Origin: Athripsodes cinereus
Taxonomy: Eukaryota; Arthropoda; Insecta; Trichoptera; Leptoceridae
NCBI GenBank assembly: GCA_947579605.1
Contig: OX388314.1
Location: 12,707,982 to 12,771,981, forward strand
DNA length: 64,000 nucleotides
Reading direction: 5' to 3'
Shown here piece after piece: positions 1 through 10,795 of this stretch. The notes under the pieces were generated by a model. The model saw only the letters and a program-made list of their open reading frames with translations. It had not been told where the DNA came from and did no database searches. The translations under genes and the position numbers were made by a program. The stretch's first letter is position 1. Every line of letters starts with the position of its first letter.

Positions 1-1018
1 CCATGTTTTCCATTCACAATCCTAATTTACTTTACACATTATTATTATTATTAGGTATTAACGTGAAACTATAGAAAAGTGAATAAATACAAGTTATCTA
101 TGTCATTGTGAATGTTATGAAAAAATCACTGTGAATGTATCATAACTTAGCTGATATCCGAAAATTATGGAAAAAGTTATGTTTCTAACAGGATACGAGT
201 ATATCGATAGCAGCAAAGCTATGTTATGTACCATATGAGATATATTCTAAACTGAAGTGCGAAACCCGACTATGGGATAAAAAAAGTATACATATATGCT
301 TAGCTATTCAGTTATTATACAGTTACTTCCTCCTACTGAGTGAACACAATTTTCTACATTTGCCATTGGAATGTTTTTTTGAGTAATTTTCTCTTGTGTA
401 TTTATGTATAACGATTTGTATAATTGCGCTTAATTCTAACATGATGTCACAGACACCATATTATATGTCTATTTTTCAAAGCTTAATTTATTTTGTATAT
501 AATTATGACTTTACAGCGAGATCATTATTATCAATTTTCACTGTGAAAATCCTTCCATTCAATTTTAATCACTTATGTACCTACTACTAGTGCAAAATAT
601 CCGTATATACACGCATACATAGATTAGTAGTATAAGGAAAGTATCTACATTTGATACATAGTAAGTAATATTACTTTGCAGCTTGGATATTGTATTACAA
701 ACAACCAATGTAAGTATATAGACATTATAACAAAAAAAAATCATTATCATACAAAAATTTCAACTGTCAAGTCTGTGATATTTTTTTCTCTGCTATCATT
801 TAATTTAATTCATGAAACTTAGTGATTTAAACATAGTGAAATTATATTTAAATTATACCTTGAAATCTCAAGTAATACAGTTATTGAACGGTAATAATAT
901 ATAACACGGTGAGTGTTTCAATACTTCACTTAGAAGAGAATTCATCATAAATACAATAAGATTCATTTTCGCATACTCCGAACAGTCTGGCATTGACATA
1001 AAGTCAAAGCATCCAATC
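1..1018. other. AT-rich flank without recognisable gene
   Basis: I see no ORF with protein-family character and no RNA gene here. The stretch is AT-rich with short simple repeats such as the ATT run near position 41. It ends at the likely left target-site copy of the neighbouring retrotransposon. Confidence 0.5.
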
Positions 1019-1168
1019 ACAAACTGATTCGCACAATCTTATATCAACCAATAGCAAAGTATAGAATTTTGATACTGTTTAAACAGTGTTGCCACTTCTT
1101 AATATTTTATAGTAAAATATTGAAAGATAATAAAGTTGTATATTTCTTAAGATTGAAGATTGCTCACC

Positions 1169-1864
1169 ATGATTGAAGCTCAGGAAATTATTGACATGGC
1201 TAAAAAAGCGGCATGTGCGCTGTCACAACTTATGAATGATAATAGTAAATTTACTAGGGACTTAATCGCTAAAATAACACCAATCTCCTTAGATTTTATG
1301 GCGACTGTGAGTGTGGCAACAGCAAAAATTGCGAGCCAAGATTCAGAAATAAAGCATCTCAAAGAAAATATTGCTTTTTTGGAAAAGGGCTCGACAAATA
1401 AGTCGACTATTGACGTGTGTGACACTTTGACCGAGCTTGCAGAGAGAAATGAAAGGTCAAAGAATGTTATCATTTTTAATTTGCCTGAGGCGGATCCTCA
1501 ATTGTCGCATCCGAAGCAAGTGTCAGATGACCTGGAGCGTACAACCAAACTTGTACAGGATGTTGATAATTTGAGCAATATACAAATTGTAAAGATACAA
1601 AGACTGGGAGTGAAGAAGAGTGATACAATGAGACCTATCAAACTTACTTTGAATAATTGCGATGAGGCAAGATCCATATTTTTTAACAAGCATAAGTTGC
1701 CCCGTCATGTAAGAGTGAAACAAGACCTGACTGTGATGCAAAGATCTCAACTTAAGACACTATGGGATGAACTTGAAGTCAGAAAGAATAAAGGCGAAGA
1801 TAATATTGGCATCAGATTCATAAGTGGCGCTCCTAAGATCGTTAACATCGGTAAAAAAAACTAA
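1169..1864 (+). CDS. LINE ORF1 protein (nucleic-acid chaperone type)
   Basis: The 231-aa protein starts at ATG 1169, which has a good CACCATG context. Its N-terminal third is heptad-like and probably coiled coil (roughly residues 45-80, ending in the EIKHLKENIAFLEKG stretch). It then has an RRM-like core with the strand VIIFNLPEA and a later strand RPIKLTLNNCDEA. The basic C-terminal part around DLTVMQRSQL ends at IRFISGAPKIV. This order (coiled coil, RRM, C-terminal domain) is that of L1-type ORF1 proteins, which trimerise and coat the element RNA. I see no CCHC zinc knuckles, unlike classical Jockey ORF1. The last codons before the stop form an A AAA AAC heptamer (see the separate entry). 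Confidence 0.8.
   Translation: MIEAQEIIDMAKKAACALSQLMNDNSKFTRDLIAKITPISLDFMATVSVATAKIASQDSEIKHLKENIAFLEKGSTNKSTIDVCDTLTELAERNERSKNVIIFNLPEADPQLSHPKQVSDDLERTTKLVQDVDNLSNIQIVKIQRLGVKKSDTMRPIKLTLNNCDEARSIFFNKHKLPRHVRVKQDLTVMQRSQLKTLWDELEVRKNKGEDNIGIRFISGAPKIVNIGKKN
1855..1861 (+). promoter_or_regulatory. Candidate -1 ribosomal frameshift site (A AAA AAC)
   Basis: In the ORF1 frame the end reads GGT AAA AAA AAC TAA (1850-1864), so A AAA AAC sits in the phase required for tandem slippage and lies directly before the stop. A -1 slip continues AAA AAA CTA ATA AAC with no stop up to ATG 1894 and on through ORF2. The codons between 1855 and 1893 encode the DCYYQN stretch that abuts MRG. YYQN-RG is the usual start of the endonuclease domain in this class of ORF2, so the sense of this upstream segment suggests it is translated. 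Termination-reinitiation at ATG 1894 is the alternative. Confidence 0.5.
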
Positions 1865-1893
1865 TAAACCAAATTGACTGCTATTACCAAAAT

Positions 1894-4707
1894 ATGAGAG
1901 GAATTAGAACTAAATTGTCATTGTTGCGCAGGGGTGTACCTGTACTGGATCATGATATCTACATTTTAACTGAAACATGGTTAGACGACTCTATTAAAAA
2001 TTCTGAGCTAGGTTTCGAGTCCTATAATATATATAGAATGGATCGTAGCGCTAATACTAGTGCTAAAACCAGAGGGGGCGGTGTACTCATTGCTGTTAAG
2101 AGGAAATTCCCATCAAAATGTATAAGGATCAAGAACAAAAATATTGAACAGCTCTATGTGATGGTCCAAATGAATTCTGAAAAGGTCGTATTTGGATGTG
2201 TCTATATTCCTCCATCTTCACCAGCTGACATCTATAAAGTTTATTGTGACGACTTGGAGAGTTTATGTTCCAGATACCCAGGAGCAAAGTTCTGTTCGTT
2301 CGGAGATTATAATTTGCCGGGAGTCACGTGGTCTGAGGATGCTGACAGTACACATATTAATGCTGATGGCCACGAAGGAGCTCAGGAGATTTTGGAGACC
2401 ACATACTTCTTGGGTATGAATCAATGCAATTATATTCGTAACTCTCATGACCGCATATTGGATTTAATTTTCACAAGTCACGACCGTTTAGCTGTTGAGA
2501 GGTCAGAGGATGATTTGGTACCTGCTGATGCCTACCACCCAGCGTTATATACAAGAATCTGTGTGAGATCCAAAGTTTCGCATAAGGGTTCAACATTTTC
2601 TTTTAACTATAAAAAAGGAGATTACGAGGCAGCAGTAAATTTTCTTCTGTGTTGTGACTGGTCCTTTCTATGCAGTGAGAGTGTTGAATTCATGGTTGCG
2701 GCGTTCTATGGGATCCTTTATGAGGCAATCAATAAATTTGTCCCATACGAGGAATACAGGATCGGTACCTTCCCGGGGTGGTTTTCGAATGAACTTAAGT
2801 CTCTCATCATAGATAAAAAGATAGCTCATAGAATCTACAAAGAAACGCGTGGTGGTAAACATTATGAACAATTCATTAAACTCCGTACTCAATGTAACCA
2901 TCTTAAATCTAAGTGCTACTCCGATTTCATAAATGAAGCTGAAAAAATTACAGTTGATATGAAAAGTCTCTGGAAATTCAAAAGTTCACTTGACCGAGAC
3001 CGTGGGGATTATCCTTCAAATATGTACTTAGGTGACAGGAGAGTGAACAATCTAGAAGATACTGTGAACCTCTTTGCTGACTTCTTTGGCAGTGTATTTG
3101 AGAGACATACCAGTGTTGTGAATGATGATTGTGTGCCTTATAGTAAATGTGTCGATTTATCGGGTTGTAGCATAAGCATAGATAAAATTAGGTTAGAAAT
3201 TTCGAAATTGAATGATAACAAAGGTGCTGGCCCTGATAATATCCCACCGATATTTTTAAAGAGGTGTGTTGATGCCCTGATTGTACCGATTACTCACATA
3301 TATAACAAGTCTCTAGCAGATGGTCATTTTCCATCAGCATGGAAAACTGGAAACATCATTCCTGTCTTTAAAAAGGGTGACAAATCTGACGTGTCAAATT
3401 ATCGCCCGATGTGTATTCAGTCTACTTTAGCAAAACTTTTTGAGTCGGTTGTTTTGGAATCCATATTGCCATCTATTTTACAAATAATCGAACCACAACA
3501 GCACGGGTTTGTATCGGGTAGGTCTACATTGACAAATCTTGCGATTTATGAGAGTTACATCGCTGATGGTTTGGCGATGGGTTGCCAGGTCGATAGCATT
3601 TATACAGACTATAGTAAGGCCTTCGACAAAGTATCTCACGTTGTTCTGTTAAAGAAGCTCTCAATGTTGGGTTTTACAGATAGTTTGCTGAGCTGGTTTA
3701 CTAGCTATCTATCGGATCGCATACTACGCGTGAGGGTGTCGGGTTTGTATTCATCAAGTTTTCCTGCGACAAGTGGCTTACCCCAGGGGAGCCATTTTGG
3801 CCCAATTTTGTTTTTAATTTTTATAAACGATCTTATCCTTGAATTGTGCGATATCGAATTCCTTCTTTTTGCCGATGATCTAAAGTTGTACAAAAGAATT
3901 AATGATGTTAAAGACTGTCAACTACTCCAGGATAATCTCGATAGATTGATTGCTTGGTGCCACCGAAATCACCTTTATTTGAATATAGCAAAGTGTCAGT
4001 ACATTCGTTTTGGAAGATTAAAGAGGATGTTAGAGTTTGATTACAGAATTGAGGGGAGAAGCTTGGACCGGGTAAATTCTATTTGTGACTTGGGGGTGAT
4101 TTTCGATGAAAGATTGACATTTGTAAATCATATCTCGGAAATTACAGCAAAGGCCATGAAGAGATTGGGATTTGTATTGCGTACCGTATCTGATTTTCGA
4201 GATGTGCATGCAATCACTCTACTATTTACTTCTTTAGTGAGAAGTCAGTTAGAGTTTAACACTCCTATTTGGTCACCAACTTATAATACTCATGTAGATG
4301 CTGTAGACAGAGTGCAACGAAAGTTCTTGCGATTCATAAATTACAAGTTGGGTATTCCTAGAGACAGATTAAATTACGCTGAGCTCCAATCAATTGTTAA
4401 TTTGGAAAGTTTATCAGACAGAAGAGTGGTCAATGACTTAATTTTTTTGTATAAGATTGTGAGGGGTTGTTTTGATAGCCCTGATTTGATCGAATTAATT
4501 ACGTTTCGAGTGCCTGGACGAGGAACAAGAAGCAAAGAATTGTTTCACTGTAGCAGTAACTACACCACAAACTATATTAGACACACCGTGATACCTCGAC
4601 TACACAGTTTGGGAAATAAATTTCTGACTGATGTGGATATTTTTAATATGAATACTGATGCCTTTAGAAAGATCGTAAGAAATATGTTTAATCCTATAAT
4701 AGCTTAG
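1894..4707 (+). CDS. LINE ORF2: endonuclease-reverse transcriptase
   Basis: From ATG 1894 this is 937 aa with no internal stop. Residues ~1-230 are an apurinic-like endonuclease: TETWLDD, GDYNLPG, the RILDLIFTS segment and a DAYHPAL motif carrying the catalytic histidine. Residues ~455-720 are the reverse transcriptase: the LNDNKGAGPDNIPP entry motif, YTDYSKAFD (motif A, Asp572), LPQGSHFGP (motif B) and FADD (motif C, Asp661/662). The C-terminal ~200 residues match the tail typical of Jockey/CR1-like ORF2 (RVQRKFLRF, then LRSLGNK-like LHSLGNK). Its product nicks target DNA and reverse-transcribes the element RNA. The frame is open upstream to 1855, so the native N-terminus may begin by frameshifting from ORF1. 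Clade assignment within Jockey/CR1/L2 is uncertain. Confidence 0.93.
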   Translation: MRGIRTKLSLLRRGVPVLDHDIYILTETWLDDSIKNSELGFESYNIYRMDRSANTSAKTRGGGVLIAVKRKFPSKCIRIKNKNIEQLYVMVQMNSEKVVFGCVYIPPSSPADIYKVYCDDLESLCSRYPGAKFCSFGDYNLPGVTWSEDADSTHINADGHEGAQEILETTYFLGMNQCNYIRNSHDRILDLIFTSHDRLAVERSEDDLVPADAYHPALYTRICVRSKVSHKGSTFSFNYKKGDYEAAVNFLLCCDWSFLCSESVEFMVAAFYGILYEAINKFVPYEEYRIGTFPGWFSNELKSLIIDKKIAHRIYKETRGGKHYEQFIKLRTQCNHLKSKCYSDFINEAEKITVDMKSLWKFKSSLDRDRGDYPSNMYLGDRRVNNLEDTVNLFADFFGSVFERHTSVVNDDCVPYSKCVDLSGCSISIDKIRLEISKLNDNKGAGPDNIPPIFLKRCVDALIVPITHIYNKSLADGHFPSAWKTGNIIPVFKKGDKSDVSNYRPMCIQSTLAKLFESVVLESILPSILQIIEPQQHGFVSGRSTLTNLAIYESYIADGLAMGCQVDSIYTDYSKAFDKVSHVVLLKKLSMLGFTDSLLSWFTSYLSDRILRVRVSGLYSSSFPATSGLPQGSHFGPILFLIFINDLILELCDIEFLLFADDLKLYKRINDVKDCQLLQDNLDRLIAWCHRNHLYLNIAKCQYIRFGRLKRMLEFDYRIEGRSLDRVNSICDLGVIFDERLTFVNHISEITAKAMKRLGFVLRTVSDFRDVHAITLLFTSLVRSQLEFNTPIWSPTYNTHVDAVDRVQRKFLRFINYKLGIPRDRLNYAELQSIVNLESLSDRRVVNDLIFLYKIVRGCFDSPDLIELITFRVPGRGTRSKELFHCSSNYTTNYIRHTVIPRLHSLGNKFLTDVDIFNMNTDAFRKIVRNMFNPIIA

Positions 4708-5440
4708 TTTCAATGTAGTTTGGTGAGATACCTACCTATATAATATAGTTGAGTCATCTTTTAGACAGTTAGTTGGGGTTGAAATTTGTTGATTTTTAAT
4801 ATTTTATTTATTTTTGGTTACATTTGTTTTATATACCTATATAATTTTTTATTTTTCTATAATTTTTATAGTATCTATAATTATTTTTATTATTATTGTA
4901 TAATTTTTTTTTTTTTTTTACACATGCATGTATATATGTGTCTGTTTTTTTTTTTTTTGTATTTGCATGTCATGTTACATCGTGATTTTAATAGGTATAT
5001 TATTCTGTCTGTTTTTTATTTCGTTTGAAATTCGGATTAATGTCCAGCTGTTTCTGTGTTGTTGTTACTCTTGTCATTGTCTCGAATAAGTTGTTAAGGT
5101 TAAATGAAATGTGTGGAGATGTTGGAAGTATTTAAAATGTGATATAGTTTAAAGAGATTTTGAATGTTTATTTGGTTCGGAAAGGTGATTTGTCATCATA
5201 TTATGGATTCTATTGTTTATATCCAAATATTTAATGTGCATATTCTTGTTTTTAATGTAAATCCATTTTTTTTTGTTACTATGAATTGTGTTGTACAACA
5301 ATTTTTTTTTACGATAGTTAGAGTATGTATTGTATATAATATTACATGTTTTTTTATTATTGTTAAATATGTTATTAATGGCTTTGATGCCGTATGCTGT
5401 TTTAAATAAATAAAAAAATAAATAAATAAATAACAAACTG

Positions 5441-6103
5441 CTTTCCTATGTGCAGGTACATGCATTATATTTTTCATTAACTAGGTAGAAAATAACAATT
5501 AAATAAAGTGCAAAATGGTTGCAAATTTGTAATCGCTTCTCTGCATGGGATTTGCGACTGAGAGGATTACAAAATATCTCTAATTAATATTCCAATCCAT
5601 TCCAAGTAGGTATGTATATTTTTTGATTTTTTTAATAACCACTTAAAAGTTTCACTATAGAAATAGTAAGGAAACTATGAAGATTCTAACAAGGGCAGGT
5701 GTTCGTTCTCAGGAGACGTGGACTAAGGTGACATGCTACATGGAGGATATAATGTTGCAAAAGGAGAAGGATGAGCGGCTGATAAAACAGGTGTATAAAA
5801 TATCGAACTTCTTCAATTTCAATACTTGCCAGTATCGAACATTAAAAAAATCGATCCGGAACAACAAATTATGAAAATGTCTACCAACTATATACTGTAC
5901 ATACAGACTTATTTCTAGTAGGTACAATAATATGAAAATTTATTATTATCTTACTTAAGAGCGCGTACAATAATGTCAAGAGTGGCGTTGGAAATACGTG
6001 TACTGAATTCTAAATTTGAAAAATAAAAACGTTCGCTCATATAACGCAACTGAAATCTTATTACTATCCAACACACACTTTTTGTAAAATTTTAAGTTTT
6101 TTA
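5441..6103. other. Gene-free stretch after the LINE
   Basis: No conserved coding signal was found. A 65-codon open stretch at 5677-5874 has no family resemblance or splice support, and I do not call it a gene. Confidence 0.4.
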
Positions 6104-6280
6104 TAAAAAGATATATCTGGGTTTTGTTATAAACCCAAGTACAACCTTATACACCTTTCACAGTAAGCTACTAAAAGTTTGTGTCGTGAAAGGGGAGTTT
6201 GCCGACACCTGGTATCGAACCACGGACCCCACGTTCACGAAGCCGAGACTCTACCTCCAGCTCCAGGCTACCGACGAACT
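6104..6280 (-). mobile_element. tRNA-derived SINE, family A, copy 1
   Basis: Read on the minus strand it begins GTTCGTCGGTAGCCTGGAGG and has a box-B-like GGTTCGATACC about 60 nt further on. It then continues through CAAACTCCCCTTTCACG to ATATATCTTTTT. The complete copy at 42941 has the same order followed by poly(A). The head resembles a tRNA gene (A and B boxes of a Pol III promoter) but is not a functional tRNA. It lies about 30 bp from a second copy in the same orientation. Confidence 0.75.
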
Positions 6281-6307
6281 CAAATAGAGTAGAGAATATT
6301 TTAATCA

Positions 6308-6478
6308 AAGATATATTTGGGTTTTGTTATAAACCCAAATAGGTAAGTACAACCTTATATACCTTTGACAGTAAGCTAAAAGCTTGTGTCGTGAAAGGGA
6401 AATTTGCCGGCAACTAGGATAGAACCTAGAACCTCACGTGCATAAGACCGAGACTCTACCTCCAGGCTACCGACGAAC
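6308..6478 (-). mobile_element. tRNA-derived SINE, family A, copy 2
   Basis: This is the same family and orientation as the copy at 6104, and more diverged in the box-B region (GGTTCTATCC on the minus strand). Tandem placement suggests either two insertions into a shared hot spot or a local duplication. Confidence 0.7.
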
Positions 6479-7779
6479 CTTAAACATCATTCAACTATGG
6501 CTTAACACGAATTTTGTACTGCTAAAAAATAAGTATAAAATGCTTTACCTCGTCGGCATAAGTGCGTTCTCAAGAATAATCCCACATTGAAATTGACGCC
6601 AAGCTACTTCGGTTAGGTACTTTTTTCATCACAATATTAATAACAACATTACTCTCTCTCGAATATTTCATTTCAAGATATGTCAACCAACTATTCCAAG
6701 TGTGAGATAAGAAAATACTAAATAGATAATCAGATATTCTATAAAAACATCTATTTGTACTTTATTTGGACAGCATTTTGTGACGAGGATGTCAAAATAT
6801 TTTTCCATCTTTTCAAATATCTTAACACCCACCACACGATCAAATTTCTTCTTTTGCCGCATCTTACCACATCATTGTTATAACAAGTTATTTTCATTAA
6901 TAATGATATATCGATTTACGTAATAATTACTATACAAACAGAAACAATACGTAATAATTTGATAGGTGGATAAGTGTCGTGTCGTTGTATAAACATAACA
7001 ATATGCTATTGTGATAACATGCAGTGTTTAAACAGAGCCCACGCAATTATTTTATCAAAATAGTCTCATGAAAAATAAATGTTTATAATACGTGTTAAAC
7101 GTGCCCTTTTCCTATTTTAAAACTACTATGTATTTAAACAAGTATAATAATTATTATGTTCTCATACAAATATTTATACTATACATCAATTCCATTCATG
7201 TGGACGTTACAATATATGTCAAACTGGTGTTCTTGAAGATAGACTTTCAAGTGTCAAAATTAACAAATATCATACAAATTTAATCAGTTAACAATTTTCA
7301 AGATCCCTCAAGTTATTATTTTCGACTTAACTTAATTTCAAGAATATTATTAATTTGAAGTTTCAAAATTAGTAAATAAGATCTACGTCTTGAGTAGACA
7401 CCTCCTCCCCCCCCCCCTCTCTCTCTTATGTTCATAGTCAAATGTACCCTACTACATATTCACAAACCATTGGAGAAATACAAACATTTAATTAAACATA
7501 ACATATTATATAATGACATACCAAGTTCGCCTCTTGAAATATTAACATAAGTAGGCAATTCCTGAATCTGCTTTATTTATTTTCCCTAACATTTACCTAC
7601 CTTTTGTTATTATTTTCCCTATCATATACCTGCTTTTTGTTTCTATTTGATAGTGCAAATTTCCAAAAATAATATTAAAAGTATACATAATATGCTAGGC
7701 GGGCTCCTATTTTTTGCATATATGTATTTGAAACGCGCACATGAACAAGTGTGTCTAATTGTACTTTTTGTTGTTTCAG
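6479..7779. other. dimm: Region upstream of dimmed
   Basis: No coding exon is recognisable. The interval ends at a strong splice acceptor, TTGTTTCAG (to 7779), so at least one 5' non-coding exon of the bHLH gene must lie further upstream, here or beyond. A C-run followed by CT repeats occurs near 7407-7428. I could not locate a promoter with confidence. Confidence 0.4.
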
Positions 7780-7913
7780 GCAGCAACATTAGCAAAATGG
7801 AGTAATTAGTGCTTTGCATACACGGGAGTAATTAGGGCCAAGACTTAAGTATTTCAAAAATTCCTTCTATACGGAGAAGCATAACGTTGTCGTTGAAGGC
7901 AACACTTGAAGAG

Positions 7914-9657
7914 ATGCGTTCGGAGCCCTGCGAAGATAATGGTGGGAATGTGACAATGGAAACAGATCTCCCGGGAAACAGAGATGAGATGTGGCCTGAG
8001 GGAGGCAGTGAAGATGTCTTGGGAAGGCTTAGGACGAGAGCTAGAAGGACCTCTGCCAGAATATCAGTGGTGACAATACATTATTTATATAAGCAAAGAT
8101 GTTCTTAATAAAAGAGATTGTCAACACAAATAGAGATCCTTTAAATAGAGCCATTATTTATCAGGTTCCATTCACAGACAATATTATTCAATAAATTTAT
8201 AATTGTTATGACTTGAAAAGGTATTCAATTGTTATCCAATATTAATTAACTGATCTTTTGAGATCTAAAGAGAATATTTTATAATAATAGGTAGGTATAT
8301 TGCCATTCAATTTAATTTTAATAACATTATACCTACATATTTATGTTGTTTAGATATAACAGTGACGTGTTGTTTACAAATATTCCACGTATTATTATAC
8401 AATATTATTTATTGTAGATACATTCCTTCCTACACGTTCACATATTTCTTCCAAGTAGGACTTCTTTATATCAATATTTTCAAACTTGTGTTAATCATGT
8501 CCCTCATACGATCTCAAAAATATTGTGATCTACCAACTTATATATTTGCACTGGGATGAGAGAAATTCAATTCTCGTTTTCCACACTATAATAAATTCTT
8601 GATCTAATATTTAATAGCGACGTGACTTACAAAAAAATACTTTAAAATTGATGGAATAATTACATCCTGTCTATTAACAAATTTCTCTAAATTAAAAAAA
8701 AAAACAATCAATTGGAATAGACTAATTTATTAGCTATGTGTAGGTATTTTTATTTATTGCTCTTTTTCATGAACTGAAATTTCAGAGACACCTTTCATAA
8801 CGGTTGGTTAGATAGATGCTATTATTTTTTTTTAATTCAAATGAATAAATTTCAGAATCAGGCGCTAGATCAAGATTCTCCAACCGACTGGTCATCTCAC
8901 AGTGACGAAGTCGTCGGGAAAAAGTGTCGCAACTCACACAGTCAATCTACAGCAGACCGGAGTCGTAAAAGAAAACCAGTTCTGAGTGCAAGAGAGAGGA
9001 ATATGCGTCGTCTTGAGAGCAATGAACGAGAAAGAATGAGAATGCACAGTCTCAATGACGCATTTCAGGTAAATAAATCAATTATTCATAAAAAAATATA
9101 TTATAAAATGAGCGTAAATTTTTCTAGTTTCATAATGTGCTCAAAAAAATTATAAACAAACCAAGGGAAAAACACAAAATCTGTCCTTTTTTAATTTTTC
9201 GGAGGATGCAGATATTATAATGTGCTTTCAAAATATTTTGGAAAATTCGAGCACACATTGTGTGTGTGTTTATGTCTGTTTTTAATTTTAAAAAAGCACC
9301 TGCATTGCAAATGTCTTCTTATTTTCGAAATTGTAGATCAATAATTCAACAAAGTATTAATTTATTTCAAACTTAAATATATTTCAGTCTCTCAGAGAAG
9401 TCATTCCACATGTAAAAAAGGAAAGAAGATTATCTAAAATTGAAACGCTAACACTGGCCAAGAACTACATAACAGCTTTGACAGATGTTATACTAGAGAT
9501 GAGAGTTGACTCTGGACAGATCAACAAGGACGCATGCGATATCTTAGAAGACAGGGAAGGTGGTAAGGTTCCTCCAGATCAATCCACATTGGCATCTGCA
9601 TCATTTGACGTGGATGAAGGAAGCTTCTACGAAGATAACGAATTCAAAATTGCGTAA
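7914..9657 (+). CDS. dimm: dimmed / Mist1-class bHLH transcription factor
   Basis: There are three coding exons: 7914 to about 8069 (acceptor at 7779/7780), 8856-9068 and 9388-9657, giving about 212 aa. The bHLH spans roughly residues 103-158. The basic part [20 protein letters not shown] ends exon 2, and [20 protein letters not shown] opens exon 3, with the intron inside the domain after AFQ. This sequence is characteristic of the Dimmed/Mist1 (BHLHA15) class. In Drosophila, Dimmed binds E-boxes in the nucleus and drives the regulated-secretory programme of neuroendocrine cells. The start is the first ATG in frame (7914). The exon 1 donor is weak: GTGGTG at 8067 or GTGACA at 8070 both keep phase 0, so one codon is uncertain. 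The C-terminus is acidic and short. Confidence 0.92.
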
Positions 9658-10178
9658 ATTTAAATCTATACCCATCAAACCTTCTCAAAAATATCTTACT
9701 AATAAATCGCGAACTTAACTCACTGAAGTGCAGCAATTTCAATGTCATATAACTATCCAATTATTAAGTCATTGCCAACAAATTTTATTGTAGATTAATA
9801 CTTAAGCTGAAATTATTTCGAAATATTATAAAACATATACATATAAGTATCTCATATTTCATTACAAGTATATTTTTCATAATATATTACATGTAGGTAT
9901 AATTATATGTAAAAGAAAGGGTAAATTTACTAATCCTTGTAATGGAAAAACGGTTTTTTGAAATTGAGAACAATTTGATAGCAATTTTATTGATTAAAAT
10001 CCAAAATAAAATCGGAAGCGCAAATCACCTTGAGGTGAAAATATTAAAATAAAATTATAGTCCTTGTTGACAGGAATATAAAACTGACATTTTATTTTAT
10101 AATATTATTGTTAATCATAATATTTTTACGAGATGTACGAGATGAGATGATAAATAACATAACATAACATAACACGTA

Positions 10179-10297
10179 TAGACAATTCACACAGACCGAG
10201 CTAGTCCCAAACTAAGATATGGATCTTGTATTATGGGCACTAACACGATGATACACATATATACAATGCACTGAACACATATACATGTAACACCCAT
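10179..10297 (-). mobile_element. SINE family B, 3' part only
   Basis: It shares TAGACAATTCACACAGACCG and the following ~110 bp with the complete minus-strand SINE at 23702-23933, but lacks the tRNA-like head. It is preceded by short ACATA repeats. It is a 5'-truncated copy. Confidence 0.65.
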
Positions 10298-10687
10298 ATA
10301 TGTAATATTTTAAATATTTATTTATTCATATTCCCTAAAATGTACATTTAACGCTTATATGTTTATTTCAACTGCAATGTGATAGGAACGGTGAAAGTCC
10401 ATTGATATAATTATGATAAAGTAAAATTTTATGTATGAAATAAATGATGGACTTAAAAACAATTTATAATTGTACTTAGAAAAATATTTTAAATCATACC
10501 TATATTATGATACTATGGTTTATTTACAGCCTATTGAATTGTACTATATATGTGATCGATTGTATTTTGTAATACAACTTCTCAAAAATAAGAATATTAG
10601 TATAAATAGGTGTATGTATATTATTGTGTTCTCTAATTATAACTGAAAAGCGACATTCACACTTGTCAACGAAAGACCAACTATTTA

Positions 10688-10795
10688 TAGCCTGGAGGTA
10701 GAGTCTCGCCTCGAGCACATGGGGACCATGGTACGCGTACGATCACCGGTGCTGGCAAACTCCCCTTTCTACTATGAAATGTGTATAATAATATC
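10688..10795 (+). mobile_element. SINE family A, diverged fragment
   Basis: It carries TAGCCTGGAGGTAGAGTCTC and GGCAAACTCCCCTTTC in the same order and spacing as the other family A copies. The box-B region is mutated and it has no poly(A) tail. It is an old copy. Confidence 0.6.

Larger units (their letters stand above)
1027..5432 (+). mobile_element. Full-length non-LTR retrotransposon (LINE)
   Basis: The element has a short 5' UTR, two long uninterrupted ORFs (1169-1864 and 1894-4707), a T-rich 3' UTR, and a tail of AAATA-type repeats at about 5402-5432. This is the layout of insect Jockey/CR1/L2-group elements that copy themselves by target-primed reverse transcription. The 8-mer ACAAACTG occurs at 1019-1026 and again at 5433-5440, just outside the tail. 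I read this as the target-site duplication, and it sets the 5' end at 1027. An 8-bp match can arise by chance, so the 5' boundary is less secure than the 3' end. Intact ORFs suggest a young and possibly still mobile copy. Confidence 0.85.

Noticed and set aside
4786..5436. Several open stretches on both strands after LINE ORF2
   Set aside because: They are in the T-rich 3' UTR of the LINE and are low-complexity.
5677..5874. 65-codon open stretch beginning MKILTRAGVRS
   Set aside because: Has an ATG but no family match, no neighbour in phase and no splice sites; treated as chance.
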